From Tissierella sp. P1 (GTDB lineage Bacteria > Bacillota > Clostridia > Tissierellales > Tissierellaceae), in assembly GCF_002266425.1 (NCBI RefSeq), contig NZ_NPMN01000021.1, forward strand, positions 1-64,000: a stretch of DNA of 64,000 nucleotides, read 5' to 3'. The notes under the pieces were generated by a model. It was not told the origin of the DNA. It worked only from the letters and a program-made list of their open reading frames with translations, and ran no database searches. Both the position numbers and the translations under genes were made by a program. This document shows positions 33,852 to 43,485 of this stretch, piece after piece; position 1 is the first letter of the stretch, and each line of letters opens with the position of its first letter.

Positions 33852-34976
33852 ATGCTAAGAAAAGAAGATTTGAATTATGTAGAAAAGAAAATAGAAGAAT
33901 ACGGTATGCTAAACTACCACGTACTTGAGGGGATGGCAGATTGGGTTCGTGTTGTGGATAAAGAGGGGACTATTATATATGCAAATAAGACGATGAAAGA
34001 AGCTTTAGGACATAATATTGTAGGTATGAAATGCTATAAATCCCATGGTAAGGAAATGCCATGTAGCTTCTGTATTACAGATAGGAGTATAAATACTGGT
34101 GAAATTGTGCAGAAAGAGGAGAAAATAAACGGAAGATATTTTTCTGTGAAATCTTCTCCTGTTACTAATTCAGATGGTAAAGTATTTGCAGCTGTAGAAG
34201 TTTTTAGAGATGTAACGAGAGAAAGAAAATTGGAGTTAGAATTAATTGAGAAAAATAAGAAAATGAGTAAGGATCTCGGATTTGCTAAGAGGATTCAAGA
34301 GAGAATCCTACCCAATAAAGAAATATTAGGAAACATAAGTATCGATTATATTTATAGACCTTCTGAAATGTTAAGCGGAGATATGTTTGATGTTTTTTAT
34401 ATTGATGATGAAAATATAGGAATATATATATCAGATGTTTCAGGTCATGGTGTGGCAGCAGCTATGATGACTATGTTTATTAGGCAGACCATGAGATCTA
34501 TAAAAGATGATATATCGGGCCCATCGGCTGCATTATCAGAATTATATCGAAGATTTAGTACATTAAATTTAGATGTAGATAAGTATTTTACAATATTTTA
34601 TGGTGTTTTTAATAAATCAACGTATGAATTTAAATATTCTAATGCTGGACACAATGCAATACCTATTAAGTATAATAAAGATAATATGGAGATGCTAGAG
34701 ATAAAGGGATATCCTATGACTTTGCTATTTGATGAAATATTCTATGAGGAAAAGGTTATTAAATTAAGTAAAGGTGATAAGATATTATTTTATACAGATG
34801 GAATTACAGAAGCGAAGGATAAATCAGGAGAAGAGTTTGGCATAGAAAGTGTAATGCAAATTATAAACAATCACGAAGAAAATATTTTAAACGAGATAAA
34901 CAACAATATTGTAACTCATAGCTGGGGTGAGCAGCATGATGATTTCGCTTTAGTATTAATGGAAGTTATTAAATAA
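33852..34976 (+). CDS. PAS domain-containing SpoIIE/RsbU-type PP2C phosphatase
   Basis: Signal-responsive serine phosphatase, 374 aa. A PAS domain (about residues 18-125: MADWVRVVDKEGTIIYANKTMKEALGHNIVGMKC, with CYKSHGKEMPCSFC, a Cys-rich stretch) is followed by a short coiled linker and the phosphatase (YRPSEMLSGDMFDVFYIDDENIGIYISDVSGHGVAAAMM, YTDGITEAKD), with metal-binding Asp residues. It probably acts on an anti-sigma-antagonist protein, but no such partner is nearby. ATG at 33852 preferred over GTG at 33843 on ribosome-site spacing. Confidence 0.87.
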   Translation: MLRKEDLNYVEKKIEEYGMLNYHVLEGMADWVRVVDKEGTIIYANKTMKEALGHNIVGMKCYKSHGKEMPCSFCITDRSINTGEIVQKEEKINGRYFSVKSSPVTNSDGKVFAAVEVFRDVTRERKLELELIEKNKKMSKDLGFAKRIQERILPNKEILGNISIDYIYRPSEMLSGDMFDVFYIDDENIGIYISDVSGHGVAAAMMTMFIRQTMRSIKDDISGPSAALSELYRRFSTLNLDVDKYFTIFYGVFNKSTYEFKYSNAGHNAIPIKYNKDNMEMLEIKGYPMTLLFDEIFYEEKVIKLSKGDKILFYTDGITEAKDKSGEEFGIESVMQIINNHEENILNEINNNIVTHSWGEQHDDFALVLMEVIK

Positions 34977-34979
34977 AAT

Positions 34980-35005
34980 AGACTGAATTCTTCAGTCTAT
35001 TTTTA
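34980..35005 (+). terminator. Terminator after the PAS-PP2C gene
   Basis: AGACTGAA / TTCAGTCT hairpin, loop TTC, then TATTTTT. Confidence 0.85.
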
Positions 35006-35082
35006 TGGTATAATATATCTGAAATAGGAATTGATTCCCAATAAAGAGTTTGATATAATATTAACAAAAGGGGGCTGATGCT

Positions 35083-35862
35083 TTGAGCTGGAGCAATTTG
35101 TTATTTAAGAAAGAGGGAAATATTGGAATTTTATCTATCAACAGACCAGATGCACTGAATGCGCTAAATTCAATAGTATTAGATGAATTAAATGAAGCTA
35201 TGGATGTAATTAATAATGACGAAGATGTCCATGTAATTATATTAACTGGAGAAGGAAGAGCTTTTGTAGCTGGAGCAGATATAGGAGAAATGAAGAATAT
35301 GAATCCTATAGAAGCTAGGGCTTTTGCTGAAAAGGGATTATCATTATTTAGAAAGATAGAACTTTTAGAAAAGCCAGTTATAGCTGCCGTAAATGGTTTT
35401 GCTTTAGGTGGTGGATGTGAACTTTCTATGAGTTGTGATATTAGGATAGCATCAGAAAAGGCTAAGTTTGGACAACCAGAAGTTGGTCTTGGTATAACTC
35501 CAGGATTTGCAGGTACTCAAAGATTATCCAGGCTTGTGGGAATAGGTAGAGCAAAGGAACTTATTTTTACTTGTGATATAATTAGTGCGGAAGAAGCATA
35601 TAGAATTGGTTTAGTTAATAAAGTTGTATCAGGCCAAGAACTAATGACTTCTGCTATTGAAATGGCAAATAAAATATTGTCAAAGAGCCAGTTAGCTATA
35701 AGATATGCGAATACTGCTATAAATAGAGGCATAGAAACGGATTTAGATACTGGAATGGCTATTGAAAAAGATTTATTCGGTTTATGTTTTGCAACGGAAG
35801 ATCAAAAAGAAGGGATGGGAGCGTTTTTAGAAAAACGTACACCTAACTATAAATTAAAATAA
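35083..35862 (+). CDS. crt: Enoyl-CoA hydratase / 3-hydroxybutyryl-CoA dehydratase
   Basis: Hydrates crotonyl-CoA, or in fermentation dehydrates 3-hydroxybutyryl-CoA. The 259-aa crotonase-fold protein has GRAFVAGADIGEM (oxyanion-hole Ala/Gly region), VNGFALGGGCELSMSCDIRIAS, and FGQPEVGLGITPGFAGTQRLSRL with the two catalytic Glu positions of the family. TTG start at 35083 behind AGGGGGC. hbd follows directly, so the pair catalyses two adjacent steps of butyrate formation; thiolase, bcd and etf genes are not in the window. Confidence 0.9.
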   Translation: MSWSNLLFKKEGNIGILSINRPDALNALNSIVLDELNEAMDVINNDEDVHVIILTGEGRAFVAGADIGEMKNMNPIEARAFAEKGLSLFRKIELLEKPVIAAVNGFALGGGCELSMSCDIRIASEKAKFGQPEVGLGITPGFAGTQRLSRLVGIGRAKELIFTCDIISAEEAYRIGLVNKVVSGQELMTSAIEMANKILSKSQLAIRYANTAINRGIETDLDTGMAIEKDLFGLCFATEDQKEGMGAFLEKRTPNYKLK

Positions 35863-35876
35863 TTTGGAGGTGCATC

Positions 35877-36724
35877 ATGAAAAAATAGGTATACTAGGTA
35901 GAGGAACTATGGCTTGTGGCATAGTACAGATTTTTGCACAGAAGGATTATGATGTAATTATGTGGGTTAGATCTATTGACGAGGCTAATCCGAGGGGGAG
36001 CATTAAATCTATAGAAAAAGGTTTAAGTAGACTTGTTGAGAAAGAAAAGATTACGAAAGAACTTATGGATAATACATTAAATAATATTTCCATAACTACA
36101 TCCTATGAAGATTTAAAGGACTGTGATTTAGTTATTGAAGCTATAGCTGAAGACATGGATTTAAAGAAAGAGATATTTGGTAAGTTAGATAAATTATGCA
36201 AAGAAGATTCAATTCTTGCTACAAATACTTCTTCATTATCTATTACTGAAATCGCTAATTCAACTAATAGACCAGATAAGGTTATTGGAATGCACTTCTT
36301 TAATCCAGTACCAATGATGAAATTAGTAGAAGTTATAAAGGGAATTGCTACTTCAGAAGAAACTAAAAATACAATAGTAGAATTATCACAAGGGTTAGGA
36401 AAAACTCCAGTAGAAGTAGAAGAAGCTCCAGGATTTGTAGTAAATAGAATACTTATACCAATGATAAATGAAGCAGTTGGAATTCTTGCAGATGGAGTAG
36501 CTAGTGCATCAGATATAGATGAAGCTATGAAATTAGGTGCAAATCATCCAATGGGACCTTTGGCATTAGGAGATTTAGTAGGTCTTGATGTTTGCTTAGC
36601 TATTATGGATGTTTTATATGAAGAATTTGGTGATTCAAAATATAGAGCTCATCCTCTACTAAGAAAGATGGTTAGAGGTGGTTTATTAGGTAGAAAGACT
36701 AAAAAAGGATTCTTTGAATATTAA
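35877..36724 (+). CDS. hbd: 3-hydroxybutyryl-CoA dehydrogenase (frame broken in the first codons)
   Basis: NAD(P)H-dependent reduction of acetoacetyl-CoA to 3-hydroxybutyryl-CoA. Rossmann motif GILGRGTMACGIVQ, ATNTSSLSITEIA, GMHFFNPVPMMKLVEVI with the catalytic His, APGFVVNRILIPMINEA and the C-terminal GLLGRKTKKGFFEY. ATG at 35877 behind GGAGG reads ATG AAA AAA TAG; one more A in the six-A run gives MKKIGILGRG and a normal 282 aa. The uninterrupted frame starts only at a TTG (35864) that overlaps the ribosome site. Confidence 0.92.
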
Positions 36725-36725
36725 G

Positions 36726-36784
36726 ATTAATTATAGTGAAAGACCCTTCAATATTATACAGAAGGGTCTTTCACTATAATTAAT
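36726..36784. terminator. Terminator with 24-bp perfect arms
   Basis: The inner part CTATAGTGAAAGACCCTTC-type arm (36726-36749) is exactly complementary to 36761-36784 around an 11-base loop. It is unusually long for a terminator and has no long T run outside its arms. Confidence 0.65.
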
Positions 36785-36829
36785 AGGAAAGTTTAATTTC
36801 ATTAGTAGGTAAAATTTGGCTTAGATGGG

Positions 36830-36885
36830 TTTCAAAAAAGGATTCTCTAATTTATTTATGATTTGATGGAAGCCTTTTTTATATA
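36830..36885 (+). repeat. Intergenic hairpin repeat, copy 1
   Basis: AAAAAAGGATTC ... GATGGAAGCCTTTTTT. Diverged member of a family also seen at 40252, 48783 and 58574, each in a gap before a plus-strand gene. Confidence 0.6.
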
Positions 36886-36971
36886 AATTTGAAATTTAAA
36901 ATTAACAATTAAAAATTATCTTTTTGGTTACAATATATTAGAAAGATTTTACTCAAGAAGGGTGGTTTCCC

Positions 36972-37969
36972 ATGAGAACTTTTTCTAAGGTTTTTATTGT
37001 ATCGTTCATTTGTTTTTTGATTGCAATATTTATTGGCTCTTATTCTTATGTAAAAGAAAAGGATATAAAACTTGAAAGTGAGCAAAGTTATCCTATAGCA
37101 GAAAAAATGGATATAGGTAAGACAATTGTTAAAAAGCTGGAAATAGCACCAAAGGAACCAGAGATATATTCTAACTTGAAGGAAGCTATAGAAAAGAGTA
37201 ATAGAGTGAATTTTATAGTGTTAGGCATGGAGGATGTAAGGACGGATACAATTATATTTGCCTCCTTTTGCCTGATACAAAAAAGGTTAGTTTAGTGAAT
37301 ATACCAAGGGACACCTATATCCATAGAAAAGGATATAATACAGCAGAGCAAAGAAAAATCAACAGTATATATGGAGACCACGGAGTAGAAGGAGTTAAAA
37401 AAACTATATCTCATATATTAGAGGATATACCAATTCATCATTATGTTATGCTAGACTATAAGGGTGTAGAAAAAATTGTAGATGGATTGGGAGGGATTGA
37501 AGTAGATGTGCCATTTCATATGAAATATAAGGATCCTACAGCCAAGCCTCCATTGCATATAGATATTTCGCCTGGGAAGCAGACATTAGATGGAAAAAAA
37601 TCGATAGAATTTCTAAGGTATAGAAAAGGGAACAATAATAAGGGAGGATATATTGATGGTGATTTAGGTAGAATAAAGGCACAGCAAGGATTTATACAAT
37701 CTTTTATAGGAAAAGCATCAGATAATATTTTAACAGTCCTTACAAAGGGATTTAGCCATGTTAAAACAGATCTTAACTTAGTGGATACACTTTCCTATGG
37801 CAGGAAAACAATCGGAATTACCAATGAAGATTTTGAAACACTTACATTGCCGGGTAAAGCAGAATTTAGAAAAATACAGAAAAAAGTATTATCTTATTTT
37901 ATTTATGATAAAAAGGAAACCACAAAATTACTTGAAAAAATATATAATGTAAAAAGCCCGAACCCTTAA
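36972..37969 (+). CDS. LytR-CpsA-Psr (LCP) family cell-wall ligase (frame broken near 37269)
   Basis: Membrane-anchored enzyme that attaches teichoic-acid-like or capsular polymers to peptidoglycan. An N-terminal membrane segment (FIVSFICFLIAIFIGSYSYV, about residues 7-26) precedes the LCP domain: KVSLVNIPRDTYIH carries the catalytic Arg/Asp, followed by VDGLGGIEVDVPF and LDGKKSIEFLRYRKG. The first frame ends after FASFCLIQKRLV; with one more T in the run at 37266-37269 it reads ASFLPDTKKVSLVN and gives about 332 aa. Start behind GGGTGG. Confidence 0.87.
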
Positions 37970-37990
37970 ATTTATAGGGAGGGGCTTTTT
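37951..37990 (+). terminator. Terminator of the LCP gene
   Basis: AAAAAGCCC..CCC / GGG..GGGGCTTTTT hairpin that begins within the last codons of the gene. Confidence 0.8.
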
Positions 37991-38052
37991 ATATATTTCA
38001 TTAATATTTCAAATCTAAAAATCAACAATCGCAATCCGAAATTTCTACTAGC

Positions 38053-39462
38053 CTATACTGCTGCTTTTTCTTTATCTTTATCTTGTGCTATTATTGAATC
38101 ACCTATGAGGTAAACATTTCCAGCACCCATAGTGAGAATAATATCATTTTCCTTAACATGACTTAATAGATAAGCTTCCACCTCATCAAAAGTCCCTAGA
38201 TAAACAGTATCTGAACCTTTGTCAGATATGGCATTTGCTAAATCCCTTGAGTGGATTGATCCATCATCTTTCTCCCTTGCGGCATAAATATCTGTAATTA
38301 TGACTTTATCAGCATCAATGAAGGCCTCCGCAAAGCTATTTAATAAAATCTTTGTTCTAGTATAGGTATGAGGTTGAAATACACAGTAAATATTACCGAC
38401 AGCAGAGTTTTTCAATGCATTTAAAGTGACTCTAATCTCAGTAGGATGATGTGCATAATCATCAATAATTTTAATACCATTATAATATCCTTTTAACTCC
38501 TGTCTTCTATGAACTCCTGTATAGATGGAAATATTTTTCTGAATATCCTCCATTGGAATACCATAAATATGAGCAGCAGCAATGCTAGCCAGGGAGTTAT
38601 ATATATTATGTTTACCAATGACACTTAACTTAATAGGATATAATCCTTCATCCTTAACTTTTAGAGTATAAGAAGGAAAACCTTCCTCAGAAAAACTAAT
38701 ATTCTCTGCAGTATAATCTGCATCTTTATCTATTCCAAAGGTAATTACTTTAGCCTTTGTATTATCCATTATTTTTTTATAGCTTGCATCATCTATGTTA
38801 ATTAATAAATAGCTATCTTCATTGAGATTCTTACCATATTCAACGAAGGTACTTAAAACATGATCCATATTTTTAAAGAAGTCTAAATGATCAGCATCAA
38901 CATTTAATATAATAGCCATTGTAGGAAAATACTTTAATATATTTCCTTTATATTCGCAGGCTTCAGTAAGAATATACTCTTTAGATCCTAATTTTACATT
39001 GCCTCCTATTTCATCTAATTGTCCACCTAAAAGAATGGTAGGGTTTAGTGTGGAACGATTTAATATAGTAGATAACATACTAGTAGTAGTAGTTTTCCCA
39101 TGAGTGCCAGATACTGCAATTGAGTTTTTATAGTTTTTCATTAAGGCACCTAAGAAGGTAGCCCTATCTATTACAGGTACTCCAAGAGAATGTGCTTTTA
39201 CAAGTTCTTCATTATCTTTTGATATAGCATCTGTGTATATTATTAGATCGGCACCATTTACATTACTTTCCTTATGACTTATGTAAATATTGGCTCCTAA
39301 ATTTTTTAATCTTTCAATTATTAAACTGTCCTTTGCGTCAGAACCAGTCACAATATATCCTTCAGACAATAAAATTTCAGCTAAACCACTCATAGATATG
39401 CCGCCAATTCCAATAAAGTGAACCCTAGGATATTTATTATCAGTTATGCAAAATTCAAACAT
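38053..39462 (-). CDS. murC: UDP-N-acetylmuramate-L-alanine ligase
   Basis: First amino-acid-adding enzyme of peptidoglycan synthesis. The 469-aa protein has the Rossmann-like start HFIGIGGISMSGLAEIL, the ATP loop VSGTHGKTTTTSML (about residues 117-130), LTEACEYKGNILKYFPTMAIILNVDADHLDFF, and GVHRRQELKGYYNGIKIIDDYAHHPTEI. Start behind AGGAGG on the minus strand. It diverges from spoVG, taking the position held by purR-yabJ in Bacillus. Confidence 0.95.
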   Translation of the reverse strand: MFEFCITDNKYPRVHFIGIGGISMSGLAEILLSEGYIVTGSDAKDSLIIERLKNLGANIYISHKESNVNGADLIIYTDAISKDNEELVKAHSLGVPVIDRATFLGALMKNYKNSIAVSGTHGKTTTTSMLSTILNRSTLNPTILLGGQLDEIGGNVKLGSKEYILTEACEYKGNILKYFPTMAIILNVDADHLDFFKNMDHVLSTFVEYGKNLNEDSYLLINIDDASYKKIMDNTKAKVITFGIDKDADYTAENISFSEEGFPSYTLKVKDEGLYPIKLSVIGKHNIYNSLASIAAAHIYGIPMEDIQKNISIYTGVHRRQELKGYYNGIKIIDDYAHHPTEIRVTLNALKNSAVGNIYCVFQPHTYTRTKILLNSFAEAFIDADKVIITDIYAAREKDDGSIHSRDLANAISDKGSDTVYLGTFDEVEAYLLSHVKENDIILTMGAGNVYLIGDSIIAQDKDKEKAAV

Positions 39463-39528
39463 AAGCTTTCCTCCTAAATAAAAAAATTACTTTCTATATT
39501 TATTATTGCCATCTTATATATTAATATT

Positions 39529-39557
39529 ATTTTATTCTAATAGTATTAAATTGTCAC
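39529..39557 (-). promoter_or_regulatory. Putative murC promoter
   Basis: GTGACA (39557-39552), 17 bases, TAAAAT (39534-39529) on the minus strand. Confidence 0.45.
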
Positions 39558-39774
39558 TGATAGATTATATCATAATAAAAAAAAAATTAAAGATAAATCT
39601 TGAGATTATGTAAAGTTTATAACATATTAGTATAAAAAAGTAAAAAAAGTTCCTATTTAAATATTATAGGTAGTTTTTTGGAACTAATTGAATTCAAGTT
39701 CTTTTATAAAGTGAAAAATAAATTAGAATTTTCCCATAAATTAATAAAAAAATAAAAAAAATTTTTAAAAAAGA

Positions 39775-39799
39775 AGGATTTTTAAAACTTTTATAGAAT
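39775..39799 (+). promoter_or_regulatory. SigH-like promoter of spoVG
   Basis: AGGATTT (39775-39781), 13 bases, AGAAT (39795-39799), 52 bases before the spoVG start. spoVG is a classic SigH-dependent gene in Bacillus, which supports the assignment. Confidence 0.75.
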
Positions 39800-39851
39800 A
39801 TAGAGAATATTCAATAGTTTTTGTGACTTAAATAAAGGGGGCTAAAACGTA

Positions 39852-40115
39852 ATGAAGATTACAGATGTGAGATTAAGAAAAATATCAGAAGAGGGGAAAA
39901 TGAAAGCAATAGTATCCGTTACTTTTGATGAGGAATTTGTAGTCCATGATATCAAAATAATCGAAGGTCAAAATGGATTATTTGTTGCTATGCCAAGTAG
40001 AAAAATGGCAGATGGTGAGTTCAGGGATATAGCTCATCCTATTAATGCTGAAACTAGGCAAAAGATTCAGGAAGCAATTTTTAGAGAATATGAAAAGAGT
40101 TTAGCTACAGAATAA
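39852..40115 (+). CDS. spoVG: SpoVG, septation/sporulation RNA- and DNA-binding regulator
   Basis: Small nucleic-acid-binding protein (87 aa) that affects cell division and spore cortex formation. The family sequence is unmistakable: [49 protein letters not shown] and [18 protein letters not shown]. Follows a SigH-like promoter and is closed by its own terminator at 40114, so it is mainly monocistronic, followed by glmU as in Bacillus. Confidence 0.96.
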   Translation: MKITDVRLRKISEEGKMKAIVSVTFDEEFVVHDIKIIEGQNGLFVAMPSRKMADGEFRDIAHPINAETRQKIQEAIFREYEKSLATE

Positions 40116-40140
40116 AAAAGAGCCGCAGGGCTCTTTTTTA
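40114..40140 (+). terminator. Terminator of spoVG
   Basis: AAAAAGAGCC-GCA-GGGCTCTTTTTT. Confidence 0.88.
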
Positions 40141-40251
40141 TAACGAATAGGAAAGATTATTTTTATTTTTGGTATTAAGAATCTGACTTAAATGATTTTT
40201 AAGCAGATTTCTAAAATCTTTGATTTTGTACAAGTCGCTTATGCAGTGACC

Positions 40252-40295
40252 AAAAAAGGCTTCCTTATAATGCTTCGTATAGAAGCCTTTCTTAT
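40252..40295 (+). repeat. Intergenic hairpin repeat, copy 2
   Basis: AAAAAAGGCTTCCTTATAATG then TTCGTATAGAAGCCTTTCTT. The 377-base gap 40116-40492 holds this element and otherwise only AT-rich DNA with no clear promoter. Confidence 0.65.
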
Positions 40296-40492
40296 AACCA
40301 TATGAAAGCTCTCTTTAATGGTAAAAATAAATAAGTTTTACAAAAACTTACTGAGCTTATTAATACTTCAATGAGAAACTTTTATATATATGTCAAGGAA
40401 ATTATATAAATTTTATAGATTTTAGTGTAGACTTATATAAGAAATGGGTTAAAATATTACTTGATAGATAATTTAAATCGAGGTGTAAAAAA

Positions 40493-41865
40493 ATGAATAT
40501 TTCTATTATATTAGCAGCGGGTGAAGGCACAAGAATGAAATCAAAGCTTTCTAAGGTATTACATAAGGTTTGTGGAAAACCTATATTAGAATATGTAATA
40601 AAGGCTAGTAGAGGTGCAGGTACAGAAAAAAATGTAGTTGTTGTAGGTCATGGTGGTGATATGGTTAAAGAATATTTTAAGGATGATCCTATAGTATTTA
40701 AGGACCAGCCTATTGGCGAAGATGTTCCCTATGGCACTGGTTTTGCTTTAATGCAAGCAGTAGATCATATAGAAGATAATAGTACTGTAATCATTCTTTA
40801 TGGGGACACACCACTTATTACGGAGTTGACTATAAATAAGTTAATTAACTATCACAAAGAAAATGAGTTTCAGGCAACAGTACTTACTGCTATTTTAGAT
40901 AATCCTACAGGATATGGTAGAATCATTAGGGAGGATGCTGGGATATACTTAAAATAGTAGAAGAAAAAGATGCCTTAGATGAAGAAAAGAAAGTAAAAGA
41001 GATCAACTCTGGTATATATTGTTTTAATGGTAAACTGTTAAAGGATGCTTTAAGTAAAATTGATAACAATAATGCTCAGAATGAATACTATGCTACAGAT
41101 GTTATAGGTATATTAAAGAAAGAAGGATATAGGGTTGGAGCTTATGTTATTGAAGATTCCATTGAAATACATGGTGTCAATTCAAGAATTCAATTGGCGT
41201 TTACTGAGGAAATAATGAGAAAAAGGATAAATGAATATCATATGGTAAATGGGGTCACTATAATAAATCCTGAGAACACATATATTGAAGATGGAGTTCA
41301 AATTGGAAGAGACACAGTTATTTATCCTGGAGTAAGTTTAGAAGGAAATACTGAAATAGGTGAAGACTGCATCATTAGGAACAATTCCAGGATTATAAAT
41401 AGTATAATCAATAATGAAGTTAGTATTGAATCTTCAACTATAGAGGATAGTATTGTTGGAGAAAATACACATATAGGGCCTCATGCTCATCTTAGACCTA
41501 ATAGCAATATTGGTAAGAATGTAAAAATTGGCAATTTCGTTGAAGTTAAAAATTCAACTCTCAAGGATAATACAAAAGCCAGTCATTTATCTTATATAGG
41601 AGATGCAGATGTTGGCTATAATGTAAATATCGGATGTGGTGTTGTATTTGTAAATTATAATGGTAAGGAAAAGTTTAGGACAACAGTAGGAGATAATGCT
41701 TTTATAGGTAGTAATGCTAATTTAGTTGCTCCAGTTAATGTAGAACCATGGGGATTTGTAGCAGCAGGATCTACTATAACTAAAGAAGTGCCAGAAGGAG
41801 CTTTGTCTATTGCTAGAGCAGAGCAAAAAAATATAGATGGTTGGATAAGAAAAAAAAGGATATAA
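40493..41865 (+). CDS. glmU: Bifunctional GlmU, UDP-GlcNAc pyrophosphorylase / GlcN-1-P acetyltransferase (frame broken near 40952)
   Basis: Makes UDP-GlcNAc for wall synthesis. The N-terminal uridylyltransferase has LAAGEGTRMKSKLSKVLHKVCGKP; the C-terminal left-handed beta-helix has hexapeptide repeats (VQIGRDTVIYPGVSLEGNTEIGEDC) and the catalytic region HLRPNSNIGKNVKIGNFVEVKNS. The first frame ends at IYLK-stop (40957); one more A in the run at 40951-40954 continues it as IVEEKDALDEEKKVKEINSG up to the second half. About 457 aa, the usual length. The enzyme is essential, which favours a sequence error. Confidence 0.93.
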
Positions 41866-41900
41866 AAAATAATAAATAAACTTAGGAGGAATATATAAAA

Positions 41901-42848
41901 ATGAATTTATGTATGGGCGGAATGAAAGTTTTTTCAGGTAATGCAAACAGAGAGCTAGCAGAAAAAATCTGTAAAGAACTGGGCATACCACTTGGAACAT
42001 GTGATGTTAGTCAATTTAGTGATGGAGAAATAAATGTAAACATCAGTGAGACTGTTAGAGGGATAGATGTTTTTATAGTACAGCCAACTTGTACTCCTGT
42101 GAATGATAACTTAATGGAAACTTTAATACTTATAGATGCGGTAAAAAGAGCATCTGCAGGTAGGGTAAATGCTGTAATTCCATATTATGGATATGCTAGA
42201 CAAGATAGAAAGACTAAGGCTAGAGAACCAATAACAGCAAAGCTAGTAGCAAATTTATTTACTACAGCTGGTGCAGACAGAGTAATAAGCATGGATTTAC
42301 ATGCTGCACAGATTCAAGGATATTTTGATATTCCAGTTGATCACCTTTCAGGCGTATCCATACTAGCAGAATATTTTAAGGATATTGTGGATGAAGAAAC
42401 AGTTGTAGTTTCTCCTGACTTAGGTGGTGTAACTAGAGCTAGGGCTTTTGCTAATTTATTAGATCTTCCAATAGCTATAATAGAAAAAAGAAGACCTAAA
42501 GCAAATGTTTCAGAGGTTATGAATGTTATAGGAGATATCAATGGTAAGAATGTTATATTAATTGATGATATTATTGATACGGCAGGAACTATAGCTAAGG
42601 CAGCCAGTGTACTTAAAAACTTTGGAGCAAAGAAGGTTTATGGTTGTGCTACTCATGGTGTATTATCAGGTCCAGCTATAGAAAGAATAAGAGATTCTGA
42701 ATTAGAGAAATTTATTATTACAGATACAATACCTATTCCAGGAGAAAAGAGGATTGAAAAAATCGAAGTGGTATCTGTTGCACCATTATTTGCTGAAGCT
42801 ATAAGAAGAATTCATGATAATGAATCTGTAAGCAAATTATTTGAATAG
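41901..42848 (+). CDS. prs: Ribose-phosphate pyrophosphokinase
   Basis: Makes PRPP for nucleotide, His and Trp synthesis. The 315-aa protein has [37 protein letters not shown], the flexible-loop [39 protein letters not shown] and the PRPP loop [14 protein letters not shown] (about residues 217-230). Start behind GGAGGA. Same position as in the Bacillus glmU-prs operon. It supplies the co-substrate of Xpt and Hpt, also encoded in the window. Confidence 0.96.
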   Translation: MNLCMGGMKVFSGNANRELAEKICKELGIPLGTCDVSQFSDGEINVNISETVRGIDVFIVQPTCTPVNDNLMETLILIDAVKRASAGRVNAVIPYYGYARQDRKTKAREPITAKLVANLFTTAGADRVISMDLHAAQIQGYFDIPVDHLSGVSILAEYFKDIVDEETVVVSPDLGGVTRARAFANLLDLPIAIIEKRRPKANVSEVMNVIGDINGKNVILIDDIIDTAGTIAKAASVLKNFGAKKVYGCATHGVLSGPAIERIRDSELEKFIITDTIPIPGEKRIEKIEVVSVAPLFAEAIRRIHDNESVSKLFE

Positions 42849-42868
42849 AATAAACAGGAGATGATTTT

Positions 42869-43450
42869 TTGTTTGTTGTAGTAGGTTTAGGAAATCCTGG
42901 AAAGGAATATACTAATACAAGACATAACATAGGGTTTGATACAATAGATTTATTAGCAGAGAGGAATAATATTAAAATTAATAAAATAAAATTTAAATCA
43001 GTTTATGGAGAAGGAATAATTGGTAGTGAAAAGGTTCTTCTTGTAAAGCCACAAACTTATATGAATAATAGTGGAATTACTGTTAGAGATATATATAATT
43101 TTTATAAAGTTCCTATTGATAATATTATAGTTATAGTTGATGATATTGATATTGATTTTGCTGCAGTAAGAATAAAGAGAAGGGGAAGTGCTGGATCTCA
43201 TAATGGATTAAAATCTATAATATACCTACTTCAAAGAGATGATTTTCCTAGGGTCAAAATAGGCATTGGGAAGAAACATGAAAATCAAGATTTAGCAAAT
43301 TTCGTTTTAAGTAGATTTCCAAAAGAAGAAAGGGAAGTTATTGAAATATCTATTTTAACTGGAGCCGAATCAGTAGAAGCAATTATAAAACATGGTATAG
43401 AGCAAGCAATGAATGAATTCAATACTAAAGGAAATAGAGCCCAGGATTAG
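42869..43450 (+). CDS. pth: Peptidyl-tRNA hydrolase
   Basis: Releases tRNA from stalled peptidyl-tRNA. The 193-aa protein has VVVGLGNPGKEYTNTRHNIGFD with the catalytic His (about residue 19), LVKPQTYMNNSG, and RRRGSAGSHNGLKSII-type sequence KRRGSAGSHNGLKSI. TTG start at 42869 behind CAGGAGATG. Follows prs by 20 bases. In Bacillus ctc lies between prs and pth; it is missing here. Confidence 0.95.
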   Translation: MFVVVGLGNPGKEYTNTRHNIGFDTIDLLAERNNIKINKIKFKSVYGEGIIGSEKVLLVKPQTYMNNSGITVRDIYNFYKVPIDNIIVIVDDIDIDFAAVRIKRRGSAGSHNGLKSIIYLLQRDDFPRVKIGIGKKHENQDLANFVLSRFPKEEREVIEISILTGAESVEAIIKHGIEQAMNEFNTKGNRAQD

Positions 43451-43462
43451 ACCTGGGCTATG
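43439..43462 (+). other. Hairpin over the pth stop codon
   Basis: GCCCAGG-ATTAGA-CCTGGGC with the TAG in the loop, followed by TATGGTCTTTT. Could be a weak terminator between pth and mfd. Confidence 0.55.
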
Positions 43463-43485
43463 GTCTTTTCCGAAGGAGTGAAGGT

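Larger units (their letters stand above)
39463..39851. other. Divergent control region murC / spoVG (389 bases)
   Basis: Very AT-rich. Holds a putative minus-strand murC promoter (39529-39557) and the SigH-like spoVG promoter (39775-39799). No small ORF or structured RNA identified. Confidence 0.5.

Noticed and set aside
35864-35876. TTG start of hbd in the uninterrupted frame
   Set aside because: The TTG overlaps the GGAGG ribosome site and adds MEVHHE, foreign to the family; the ATG at 35877 plus one missing A gives the normal MKKIGILG start.
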